A stretch of 64,000 bases of DNA, taken from positions 1,364,001-1,428,000 of the forward strand of contig JAITYX010000079.1 in NCBI GenBank assembly GCA_021018815.1. Reading direction: 5' to 3'. The notes below the pieces were generated by a model, which saw nothing but the letters and a program-made list of their open reading frames with translations, ran no database searches and was not told where the DNA came from. Position numbers and translations under genes: made by a program. This document shows positions 51,386 through 62,966 of the stretch, in pieces. This DNA comes from Talinum fruticosum. Taxonomy: Eukaryota > Streptophyta > Magnoliopsida > Caryophyllales > Talinaceae. Each line of letters starts with the position of its first letter. Position 1 is the stretch's first letter.

Positions 51386-51615
51386 ATTCCCCCCAAAAAT
51401 TATCGCCAAAATTGCTGAAATTTCGAGCTCAAAAATGGATAATGAGAACTTCGAGAACAATTATCTCTTAAGATAAGCAGTTATTATAGCGTGTTATTGT
51501 GATTAAAATTGGGAAAATGATTGGATTTGAACTCAAGCAAAGAACTATGGAATCGGACGAAGAAGATTTTGAAGAATTTAGTGCGACGCAAGAAAGGAAT
51601 TCACAGGATGAATAT

Positions 51616-51645
51616 GAGAGAGAGAGAGAGAGAGGAGAGAGCAGT
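51616..51645. repeat. (GA)n tract in the dikinase 5' leader region
   Basis: A GAGAGA run about 230 bp upstream of the dikinase ATG. On the gene's strand it reads as CT-rich sequence, a common feature of plant 5' leaders and core promoters. A plus-strand open frame through it (51499-51864) is judged spurious. Confidence 0.8.
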
Positions 51646-51782
51646 GTTGCCAGTGGCTTGAGTTTGTGTGTTTTGATTTGGTTTTTCTTCTTATTTTTTT
51701 TTATTATTACTTTCCCGATTCAATGGAAAAGCGACGCTCGGGCCAGAAATCTCAGAGAAAAAGACAAGCAATGGATGACGGA

Positions 51783-52306
51783 GGCTGCGTTTGGCAGGGA
51801 TCAAAATATCTTACACGCTTTTTTCAAAAATAAAAAAGTATTTCTTTTTGAATTTTCTTTTTAAAAAAGGATAAAATTATATATATTTTTAGAAATGTAA
51901 CAGTCCAGCACACAGGGAAGTTACATAAATGATAGGTCAAGTTATTCTAATTTACTACAAAAGATTTAGTTTTAATACAAGTGATATATTGTATATACTT
52001 AATCAGATATTTAATATCCCTTATTTACTTTGAAAGGTCATCAAATTGTTATCTCTCCGAATTCAGTAAATTGCAGCGGTTAGAAGGGATCTCAATCATT
52101 TATATTTTATTTGAATTTTTAGATTTAAATAAATTATTTTATATTATTACATATACTATTTTAAAATTGACAATATAATAGGATGAAGAGAAAAAGTAAA
52201 ATTAGATACCTTACATTTTAGAAAAAGTTAAAAAGAAACACTATACTAATTGAAAATTTGCTCCTCATGATATGATTATAATATTATCCCCAACCAAACG
52301 CAGCCT
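51783..52306. mobile_element. MITE-like element with GGCTGCGTTTGG inverted termini
   Basis: GGCTGCGTTTGG at the left end is matched in inverted orientation by CCAAACGCAGCC at the right end. They flank 524 bp of AT-rich sequence without coding capacity. Termini of the GGCTGCGTTTGG kind are frequent in plant non-autonomous DNA transposons. I could not see a convincing target-site duplication, so the superfamily is unassigned. It lies about 400 bp upstream of the dikinase start codon, inside its probable promoter. Confidence 0.6.
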
Positions 52307-52337
52307 AGGATAGAGAGCTTTATCGTGATCAAGAGGA

Positions 52338-52399
52338 CACGTGGTACAAAAAAGTGGTCCACGTAGGAAAATCTGGAAAATGGAGGAGCTTCTCACGTG
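52338..52399. promoter_or_regulatory. Cluster of G-box/ACGT elements upstream of the dikinase gene
   Basis: Two perfect palindromic CACGTG boxes (52338-52343 and 52394-52399) and one CCACGTAGG (52359-52365 region) lie within 62 bp, about 0.95-1.0 kb upstream of the dikinase ATG. Such clusters are typical targets of bZIP and bHLH factors in light, circadian and ABA responses. A link to the dikinase gene is inferred from position only, and a MITE-like element now lies between them. Confidence 0.5.
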
Positions 52400-55159
52400 G
52401 CGAAAAATTGCGCGGTTTGATTGGAAATTGGAATCAAGACATGGGCCCTTTGAAAGAAGGAACTCTCGACAACGGTGGATACTATTTCTGATATTTTTAA
52501 ACTTGACCTCATTTCATTCGGTATATATCTCTAAACAATTAATTATTTGAGCTCCTATTCAAAAAAATTATTCGAACGACAATTTAGTAAATAAAAATAA
52601 GATTTATAAATAAAATTACAGTATTATAATCAAAATATATTTTTGGTTTTCATTATCTTAAGAAATATTAAGAAAAAAATAATCATTTTATTAAAAAATA
52701 CGTAATTATTTAATGTGACTAATTTATTTGTTCAAATATTATCTTCTTTCTGGATATTCTGAAGGGTCATGTGGTGTGGATGAAATTTTTTGCCTTTTGT
52801 ACTTTTTAGTTGGACTAGTTGATATTTTTATTTTTATTTTTCTAAGGTCCTAGCAAAATTGTTTGGGTGAAAATATAAATTGATTTTGTTATTAACTATG
52901 CAAGTGTTTTCATGAAACCATACTATTTTTTTTTTAAGATAACGGTATTAAATTTTAAATTTAAAATATATTTTACTCACCGAAAAAATGTTTGTTTCTA
53001 AATTTTATAATTTCTTCGTAAAATTTAAGTACTCAACTTTCAATGTCTCCTCCCGATCAGCAATAACAAATTAGTACATAAATAATTATAAAAATGATGA
53101 TAATTAATAATAATTTTTCAAAAAAATCAATTATTTGATAGTATACTTGGTAAAAATAGTACTAGTAATAGTAATAAGAGAAGGAGGACGAACAACAATA
53201 ATAACAATAATATATAATTTGATGCTCCTATGGCCATATGGTTTTATAATCATGTTGATTATAGACATGTGATATTAGAATTATGAAGATGCTCATATTA
53301 ATTAAGAAAAGAAAAATTAAAAGGAATCTTGAAAAATCACAAGCTTTCAAAAATCCAATTACCCTGTGCTAGAAAACAAAAGAAAGAAAGCAAGGGGGAA
53401 AAAACACATGGATTTATATAATAATTGCTAATTTTGAATGAAAAATGGATAAGATTTTGCAGGATGATTGATACTGAGGAAAATGGAGGTGACACTTGCC
53501 CAACTCGCTACATAATCTTGTCATCTTTCCCCAAACATTCATCGTCATCCATATGGCTTCTAATTTAACTTAATATAGCTCAAATTAATTTTATTAATGT
53601 TGATGGTCAATATATATATATATATATACACTAAACCTCTTCCTTAAAGAAACGAAGAATTAAATAAAAAAGTTTATAATTTCTTATCTAATAAACATTA
53701 TATGAAAGTATAATTCTATATGGATCATGATTTATGTTTTTACTCATCTTTCTCCTCCTATCATATCCTATTAGACTGTATGAGATGAGATTCTTTTCAA
53801 TTATTAAAAAGTTATTAATATTTTTTTATTAATTTTTACCTATATCATATACAAAATTTTTTCAATTTAAAATATTTCACATTAAAATCATCCATATGTT
53901 TTGAATTTATTACCAATACTATCCTAAGTGACATACACGAAATATCTCGAGCTTGACCTCATCATGAGAGAGGAAATAGTACATTGCAACAGCATCAATC
54001 ATGATTGTTGCGGGCAAATAGAAGGATATTGCATTGAAAGTTTAGCCATCGCGAGTGATGAGTCTCTGTCATTGGCATCGCAATATGCAATGCTAGCCTT
54101 AAAAATGTCATATTATTACGTAGTGTCTATATTTAACAAAAACAAAAGAGGGGGCGGGGGTGAAGAAGAAGAAAAGATCCCAAAAGGAATGGTTATCTAT
54201 TTGATTATTGATGCAGCCAAATAGCCATCAGCCAACATATCCCATAGTCTCTAGAAAGGACGAGTTGCTTAGCATAAATACAGATGACAACACAACTCTC
54301 TAATTGTCTACTTTTATAATGATTATGTATGCTCAATTTAGACACTTTGATTGATATTTTATCGATATTGAGGTTTTAAACACATAAGATTTTACGTTAA
54401 ATTTCTTTATATTTATCCACATATATATATATATATATATATAAGTATTATATTATTTTTGTGAATTATTACAATAAAAAAAGAAAAAAATTACACTAAT
54501 GATTTTAATAAGCTATTTATTTTGTGAAAATGTGGAGTGATAATAGATATTTATATACCATATAGTACCAAAAATGGGGGAAGGGAGGGGTGGATAATAT
54601 CTATGCTAATAGTACAATTTAAAAGGACTATTTACTAAACCTCTTGAAAATTTTACCATAACAAAACGTGCAAATATCATATTTCCACAAGATGTGATAC
54701 TTTGTTTTTTCTAATAATACTTTGTTGATAAGCAGTTTCTAATGATGCTTTGCTGATAAGCAGTGTAATTTTCTCGGTAAGCTGATAAAGCAAATCGGTT
54801 TTTTTTTTTTTGGGGGTAAACAGTAAACTCAACGATGGAGGAGAATATAGGCCCATCCAAAAGCCCATATTTCAGCAGGGGAAAAAGGGCCTCAGAAGCA
54901 ATTGAACCCTTACCCAAGAACCCACTATCTCATTCAGAATTTTGGGCCAACAAAATAATACGTAGGATAAGACAACATCTCGCATACGAATCGAGCTGTC
55001 GGTATCAGTATTACATGAAACAGCACCATCAAGTTAGATAAAGATGACATCGTTACGCCCTATACAACATGTCAAATTACCCATTTATACTAATCTTTTG
55101 AAAAATATACATATGAAGAGAGACTAGAATAATCCAAGTCGAACCTAACTCAAATGCCC
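52400..55159. other. AT-rich intergenic stretch between the dikinase and polygalacturonase genes
   Basis: No credible gene. It holds a TA microsatellite at about 53611-53628 and another at about 54421-54443, an A-rich tract, and a short GA/GGGGCGGGGG purine tract near 54150. A 98-codon plus-strand frame (53928-54224) contains no recognised domain. The part next to 55160 is probably the polygalacturonase 3' UTR. Confidence 0.55.
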
Positions 55160-58100
55160 TTATTGTTGTTGGCATAAATGGTCATGAGAGCTGTGGTCTC
55201 CAACCTTAGCCACTTTACTCCTGCGGCCCGCTCTCAAGCAAGAATCAATTTCTGAAGGGGCCAAAGGAGCTTCAGTTTTCCCATAGGAGTTGGAACACTG
55301 AGCTTGTTTAATCTGACAACCTCCATTGTTCGTCGTTGAAGGCTTCAACTGAATGTCGATTAGATTGACATCGACGCAGGGGACATCATCGCTACAGGCA
55401 ATGTGCAGCGGTTGCACTGAATAAGTCCCGAGTATGCGACTGAACTGGATGTTCGATATTGCCACTGCCCCTGTATAGTTATTGCAGTTAATATGGTTGT
55501 CGCAGTAGAATTGGTCTATCTCTAGGGGGTTTTCACCTCCGATACATGGATGCGTGAAAATGATACGTTCTTCACTGATCCCATACCACCCTAGAGGAAA
55601 TAATCAATCATTAATTAGACGTAATTGTACGTAATGCAGTTGGGTATGAAAATGTTTTTCGTGGTGGTACGAGAGGAGAAATACCGGCCATGTCTTGATC
55701 CTGACTCCGACCATTGTGTTATGCAAGAAGATGTCCTCTACAATGATGTCAGAAACACAAGCAACACTTCTGTCCTTCCCTAATCCTCCCAAACTGCATT
55801 CAAAATGAAGAAGTCATTTAAACTCTCAAGTGTTGCAAGTGAAAAGGTTTTTTTTTCTTCGGTGTAAATTAGGCGCAAAGGCGAATAGAGGCCGGATTGA
55901 AATCCACGTATCTCGTAAGAACTTTTGAAAATTTTGCCAGTTGCGACAACTGATACCCCAAGTGAAAAAAGGCTGCGAATGAAGATTGGGCTTGGTCATG
56001 GACTTTATGGATCAGAGTCTAGTCAGTTAGGTCAGGCAAAAAACTAGCATGCCAATCCGCTAATTAATTACTATCATCTATATAACTATAGAGATGAATA
56101 CAACAAAACCAAATAAAAGTTACTGCTCAGAGGAAGCTTTATTACCTTATGCCATGACCAGGACCGCATGTAATATGGTGCAGATAAACGTTGGAGCAAC
56201 CAGTTTGAATGGAAACACAGTCATCTCCTGCTCAGATATAAGTACTATTTTAGGGTTTATTATTTACTAATTAAATAAGTTAACAATGATGAAAGCTAGG
56301 TTTTAGGTTCTGACATTTGTTTCCCAGCGCATTGATGTATATGATCACACTTTAACCACCAAAATTTGAAGTAGTTCTGATTTGCAAATTGCAATTAACA
56401 AGGTAGTTAAAAGGTAAGAGTACCAGAAATCCACCCTTGGCAGGATGAATATTTTACAGTTAGTGGGGAAGTAAACGACTCAGGTTCTGGACCCCCAGCG
56501 CAACTAGATTCTTTTTCAGCGCCCAACTTTTTCAAAAGTTAGTTTAAAGGTGACCGTTTCGTGCAACCGTTAACCGTTTCCCAAGAAAGTTCATCATCCT
56601 CCTTTTCTTTTCTTAAATTAGTTTAATTAATTCAAAGATGCCGCATAGTATATAGATGGGTTCTATGACTTGAAATGTGTATATGGCTCAGTGACTGGCT
56701 ATTGTCTTAAGAACTTATTCATTCTAATTAGCATAATCTTTCTCACAATCAAGATCAGAGGCTTCATTAGTTCATTTTGTGAGCTAAAGCTAAGATTCTT
56801 GTTAATATGAACATTGAAGGGCATAAAAATGCAAAATCTTCAAAGCTATAACTAAAGGAACCGAAGCATACCAGCAGCAATTTTGGTGTGGTGTATTTCG
56901 ACATCTCTAGTATTCTGAAGATGAATGCCGTCTGTGTTAGGACTATCCCCTGGCGAAGAAATGCTGACATTCTGGACCGTAACTCCCATGGAGTTGTCGA
57001 ACTTCAGATGACATAGTGGACTGTTTACTATTTTGATATCACGAACTGTTATGTTACTGCTACCATAAAATCTCAATGCCTGCATACATATAAGTATACT
57101 TCCTTGATAAGAACCGATAAATGAACAAACAAATCAAAAGGGAGGAAACGCTTAGGGCTAGATGAAGATGACTTACTGTTGGTTTTTGATCAGGAACATG
57201 AAAATTTTTACCGTGGCAGGAGGAAGTCCACCACTCCGAGCCTTGGCCATCAACTACTCCGTTGCCTTGGATGGTGAAGTATTGTGCCCATTTCACATTT
57301 ATCCATTGAAACAGACCAGATTTAGGCCAGGAACTCGCTTTTGGAGGAGCTAGTACTGTCCCATCTATCTATTTCATCAAAAATAAATTAAGCACATTTA
57401 ATCATCAAATTAAACTCATATTCATATATGTTCTTTTTTTTTTGGTCAGAATTATGGCATAAGAGCTCAATGCAACGTAAACTAACAGGAACAGCGCTGA
57501 GAGGCAAACCTGAAGTATGAGATGTGGCATACAGGGTCCTTGAAGGGTTATGGGCTGAATGAAGAACTTGTGTCCAGCTGGAATTTCCACAGTTGCCCCT
57601 GCTACTTTGCATGCAGATTCCCATGCTTTTATCAATGCCTATCCAATTAAAAACATTTCAAACAATGCATAAACTTAATTATACATTCAGCCTAGCCTTA
57701 ATTATACTACTATACACCAAACCAGATGAGCATATGATATTTGTTATAACAAATAATTGGCATCCAACAATCTAAGATTATATTATGTGAGGAACTTCAA
57801 CGGAACTTTTATTGCGAAAAGTAATCCATTTTTCAGAAATAGCTCGGTTGGTAATTTCTGTAAGGGGCAAGGCTATGTTCATCCTGCATTCCTCAGATCG
57901 ACCCTATACTGTGGAGAACCAAACCAAATGTCGATAGCATTTTGTGACTACCACTGCAACCTTTTCCTAGATATATGGTCAGCCTAGCTAATTAAGGGCT
58001 AGGGCATATAGTTGAGGTTACCTCCGTATCATCGGTGGCTCCATCGCCTTTGGCCCCGAAAGAGAGGACATTAAAGCTACCCGATCCAGAAGAAGTTGGC

Positions 58101-58273
58101 GATGGTGCAGCTGGGGTTGCAGAATGATGTCCATTATTCTGCTTTTGATGATGATGACGACTTTTTCCTCCACTGTTCTTCCTTGCTTCTACAGAGATAA
58201 CTGAAAATGAAATATCTAGACTTACCAGGAAAACTAGAAGATAGAGAAAGGACAAACACTTGGTACTCTTCAT
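55160..58273 (-). CDS. Secreted polygalacturonase (glycoside hydrolase family 28), 7 exons
   Basis: Hydrolyses alpha-1,4 bonds of demethylated homogalacturonan in the cell wall. Exons from the 5' end: 58273-58022, 57638-57510, 57368-57177, 57079-56872, 56227-56146, 55793-55685, 55590-55160, all with GT-AG borders. The total is 1403 nt, or about 467 residues once one missing base is restored, normal for a plant exo- or endo-type enzyme. The N-terminus is a hydrophobic signal peptide (SFLYLLVFLVSLDISFSV), followed by a His/Ser/Pro-rich spacer before the catalytic domain (SFNVLSFGAKGDGATDD). The four GH28 catalytic motifs are all present and intact: NTDG, GDDC, GPGHGIS and RIKTW. Exon 7 has an in-frame TAG at the G5 run 55525-55529. 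One extra base there restores a frame (LEIDQFYCDN...) conserved to the C-terminus, so the lesion is probably a sequence error. The next best reading is a recently broken gene. Confidence 0.9.
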
Positions 58274-58356
58274 TTTTCTCCCTCTTCTTTAGCTCTCTTT
58301 CTTGTTTGATGGAATGTTCTTGCTTTTGAGAGTCAGGCTTGTGGTGCAGTACTCCT

Positions 58357-58364
58357 TATATATA
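58357..58364 (-). promoter_or_regulatory. TATA box of the polygalacturonase gene
   Basis: On the minus strand the sequence reads TATATAAG about 85-90 bp upstream of the start codon. This leaves a leader of roughly 55 nt if transcription starts about 30 bp downstream. No other TATA candidate lies closer. Confidence 0.6.
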
Positions 58365-58379
58365 ACATAGAGCAGGGAA

Positions 58380-61300
58380 TTGGGTGGTTATTGCTGACAG
58401 TTTAAGTGCTATTGTAAATTACCAAAGTACCCTTGTTGATTTTATTGTCTTGAGTCAGAAGCTTTGAATACATCGTATGGCCACCTATGGGTTTGATTAA
58501 ACGCATATTGATACTCATAGTCGGGTATAGTTTGAACAAGGTATATCAGATGTCCCCCTGGGAATAATATATATCAGATTTGAAAGAGTAGCAAACTTCA
58601 AATTTTAGATTGTTAAATTTATACTCAAAATATGTTCAACTCGACTATGTATTTAACCCCCTCCCTTCAAGAAAATTATGAGATGCAAATGCATATGTTA
58701 ATGCCACCCTCAATGTCAGGAGATGACAGTAAAAGAGAAAAGGGGAAGCTATGAAGGCCATATTTTAAGCAAATCTAGTTGATAATTGGTAAGTTTATCT
58801 ACCATACAAATATAAAACAAGGACATATTTTGCTCCTTCACAGATAGAAAAATCTGAGCAAAAAAAAAAAAAAAAAAAGAAAGAAAGAAAAACTGACAAT
58901 AGACAAGAATTACATATTGATCTCTATATGACCATTTTTCTATTGAAATACCATGGACATCCTTCAGAGTAAACCATTGTCCTTAACCTCAATTCTAATT
59001 GTGCCTTTCTTCCTCCAAAACAATTAGTATGTCTCTATTGTACCACAAAATCATGTTTGGACTGTAATATTTTTTCTAAAAAAATCATATATATATATAA
59101 CTAAAATTTTGATGAAAATTAATTAGTTTATGATCAACTATATATATGACATATCATTTGCATAGAATAAATTAAAATTAACATGAGATTTTACCAAAAC
59201 TACAGTTACATATATGTATGTATGACTTAATTAGTTGGTGGGTATACTTGTTATGTTTTGAGCATATATCATATTATATTCATGGATATTGATGGGCAAA
59301 ACTTATAAAATAAGCCAAGCTAAGATAGTGGAAAATGGATGCTGGAAGAAGGCCTACTTTTATGAAATAGGATAATATGTTTCACCTTTTGTAGAAGTTC
59401 AACTTACTTTTCAGTTGGGCCTAACTTATTATACAGTTATACGTTGTTATTGAAGCCTAACTAAGACAAGACTTAATTGGTGATGATTAAGGAATCACAT
59501 GCAATTAGTTTACATAATTTCCGACTAATCATAAACTCCCTTTTGGATAAAGTGCAAGTACAACGAGGAATCACATTCAATAATTCACCTATTAATTACA
59601 AATTAGCAAAGAATTAATGACATAAGGGTTTTTGGGCGCCACTTATGGCGCCACTCACATAATAGTACTAGTATAAATTTTATGGATAAGTTTAGGTACT
59701 GCTTATTTTTATGGCTGATCACAAAGCCATTTATATGGGCAAATAATGGCGGATCTAAAAATTTTGTTTAATGATAGTCTATCTTTGAGTTTTCTTGACT
59801 TTCAGAAGTACTAATACCTTTTAATAATTTTTATAAATTTTTAACGATTTTTATACCGAATTTAACCAAAAAAGTGCGGCTAAAGGTCGTCCAGGACATC
59901 ATTCTAGGGGACACTAACATACTATTTTGGTGCAAAAGGAAAGATAAAAGTTAATTAATAGGACAGTAATGATTTAATTTGATGTCAATTTTAAAGACTT
60001 TTAAGTACTTAGAGTTGCTGATATTTGCTGAGCCATGAACACTGATACTGATAGAAGGTTTGTAGAAATGACAATTGAGATATACAGGGGATAAAGCATG
60101 CATGTCCAACAGGGATTACATAATAAATACAATAATATTTTCATTAAGGTAGCTAAAATCTTGAACTCCTATTTTTGTTATAGACTACTCATAAATAGAA
60201 AGAATTTTGATGATCACCCAAACACTAGCTGCATGAAAAAAACATAGTGGATGTAACACTAGATAGCATTGAATCCTATCCATTGTAAGATGTATCTAAC
60301 TTCAAAATATGCTCCATATTGTGATAAACAAAATCACCATCTTTTGACTTTTTTTTTTTTTTTTTGCAGAGGGATTATTTTTCTTGTAAAGTTGATGATA
60401 AATATATACCTAGCAAGTCCACACAGTTTTTAAAAAAAAAAATTAAAAAAGAGGGCAAAACGGGACAATGGAAACTTTCCAGGAAGCAACAGAGCCCTTT
60501 TTTATTTTAAAAAATTTAAATTTTGTTTGGCTATGAAAAATTGTGAGCAACATACCCCACAAGTTGGTGGGGTGCCTTAATTGAGACACCTTTAGGCTTT
60601 AACAGAAGGTGGTCTGCATGTTCAATAGGGCATTATATATACACACAAGGCAGCGTTTTGGAAAAAAGTTTGAAGGAAAAAGAGAGAGAAGGGAGAGTTA
60701 TGAATTATGAAACCTGTTAATTTAGGGTTGCCTTTAGTGTCTTTATGCTTGCACGCTGTGGGGTCAACCTCAATATGGGACGGTGGCTATGGTCATAATA
60801 TATAATACCCCTATTATACTTACTTTTGGTTTACCAATGTGTACAATTTTTTATGCCTCTGATCTGGAAACTAATTCTGTAAAGTGGAAGGTTATAACTT
60901 TGGCAACGCCATGGTGCCTTCTTGTGTAATGCTTCCTTGCACATCCTTCTATTGTTTCTTTAAAACGCACAAATAGATATCATCAGGTAGGTCAGATACT
61001 AATTGATTCATTGGTAGGATTTTTGAAAATTATTATCAAATATTTTTAGGTTTGAGTTCTATCCACATCAACCTTTATACCTCTCGTCACACTAAACATA
61101 ACATTATCTAGTGAAATTAGATAATAATAGTTGTCAATCTAATTAAACGTCCCGCTAAACTTGACTCGGTGATTTCCAAAGTAGGTCGGGTTTGTGGGTT
61201 GTACTAAATTTACTGATGGATGCTACCTCCTTTCATAAGGCTGCTCATTTTCCATCCGTATGCACGAAAACTAAACCAAGTTTATGCCCCTCTTGCATCA

Positions 61301-62960
61301 AACATTATAATATCCAGTAGAATTTGGGTAATGTCAGATGCCAATCCAAGTAAACTTGTTGCTAAATTGGGCCAGGTACTGATCCAAGCCCCCGGCGCAC
61401 CCTCTCTCATCAACTATTCAAGTAGTCTAGCAAAAGTGGGCCGAGTTTGTGTGCTAAACTCAGCAATAGATGTGTACTCTTTTTACAACCGGTTCCTCAG
61501 CACATGAATTGAACCAAGTTGATGTCTTCCTACTGTAGAGACGAGCTAGTTGCAAAACTAGGCTGAACTGACCATCTGGTTTAGCCATCACTAAATTATT
61601 AATTTTTTTTGGTGGAGATCAAGAACATTATATATATTTTTGGGGAGCAAGGCAGCTTAGGGAACCTTGGGTTATAATTTGTTTTATAATTAAGGATTTA
61701 CACTTTTAAATTATGTAATATTCCTTAACTTATGTCGTCTTTAAAAAATAAGACGGAAGTAGCATGACATGATTAGAGTAATAGTTCCCAAGGTAAAATT
61801 ATACTGTAGTTATAAGCCCTATTATTCTTTTAATATCCAAAATCCCCTAGGTTCTCACATCCAAAAATTGTCTCTAGGCCTACCTAGCTAGATAGCCAAG
61901 GACTACCATATAACAATTACATCTTCAAAGGCTAACTATATAGGGCAGTTGGACGAATTTAAGTTTCTATTGGAGTGTGTAATGTGTTAGAAATCAAATT
62001 GCTTGACTACCAATTACCATCAAGAAGTCAAGTAACCCTCTTCGTGGGACACAGAATAGTCCGCTTGTTCGTAGAATCCGGGCAACTGCCCCAAAATTTA
62101 CTTCATTACTTAACACGATGAAGTCTTGCATATTTGACAAGAAAAGTATGCTAACAAAAGAATTGCCCCAAAATTTATTCCAAATATATTAATATCATTA
62201 ATTATGTAAACAACAATGTACTACCTTTCTTTTCTTTTTATTAATCCTAGTAATGCTAACTTCTAACCCACTCTTTTTTATTTTATTTTTAATTTAGCAA
62301 AAAATATATATTTTGAGTCTCTCAGAATCAACACCCTAAGGCCATAACTCATGTCTAAGCCATAAGGTGCGTACCACTTGACCTCTGTATAAATCGTATT
62401 ACTGGAAATTGAACAATATATTGGTTTTTGTTATGTGGGATGAATATTGTCCAAGGTCGAATTTCTCTTGTAATATATGTTAATCACCTTCCCCTCTCAC
62501 AACTACGGGTTAAAGCATTCTCAGATCCATAATAGGAGAAATATTAGTAATGGTGCACAATAAACTGGATTAGTCGTGAAATCCATATTGTGCTTTTGTT
62601 GTTCTTAGTATTATTCTACGTTAAGAGATTTCGCATCAAAGTTCCCACACAACACCATCCATCACCTCCTCTTTATCCACATCTAGCTAGGACTAAGTAC
62701 TGCTAAATTGGCCCACAAACTCATAAAAGCTACGCGAGTCAATCAATCCAGACTGATTAGACCAGACCCGACCCACCAAAGTTGGACCCAGACCCGGGTT
62801 AAAGAGTATGTGAGTGAATAAGTCAACCTTCTTTAAGTTGATTGACTGGCAAGTAACTTCCTCTTCATGCCCTGACCATTATGCTCTATATCTGCAGCCA
62901 AGCAACTAGAATTTGATTTCACTTAAATTCACAAACCACAACCCTTGATTATATTCCGTA
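58380..62960. other. Intergenic region, no gene recognised
   Basis: AT-rich DNA with poly-A (58860-58878) and poly-T (60351-60365) runs and short palindromic words such as GGCGCCACTTATGGCGCC near 59635. A diverged duplication lies around 61040-61500. Between about 62300 and 62600 the wording (a CATAAGGTGCGTACCACTTG-type phrase) looks transposon-derived, but no family could be assigned. No RNA genes seen. Confidence 0.5.
61040..61515 (+). repeat. Diverged direct duplication, period about 250 bp
   Basis: Two copies share the order ...CATCAAACATTA/ACTAAACATAACATTA...TCTAGTGAAATT/TCCAGTAGAATT...GTAGGTCGGGTTTGTGGGT/GTGGGCCGAGTTTGTGTGC...CTAAA(T/C)T. A 95-codon plus-strand frame over the second copy is not supported by any recognised domain. 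Confidence 0.5.
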
Positions 62961-62966
62961 TCCAAA

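Noticed and set aside
51499..51864. 121-codon plus-strand frame upstream of the dikinase
   Set aside because: Crosses the GA tract and the MITE-like terminus, has no domain, and runs against the dikinase leader.
52341..52550. 69-codon plus-strand frame over the G-box region
   Set aside because: Trp/Lys/Arg-rich chance frame with no homology I recognise; it coincides with regulatory-looking DNA.
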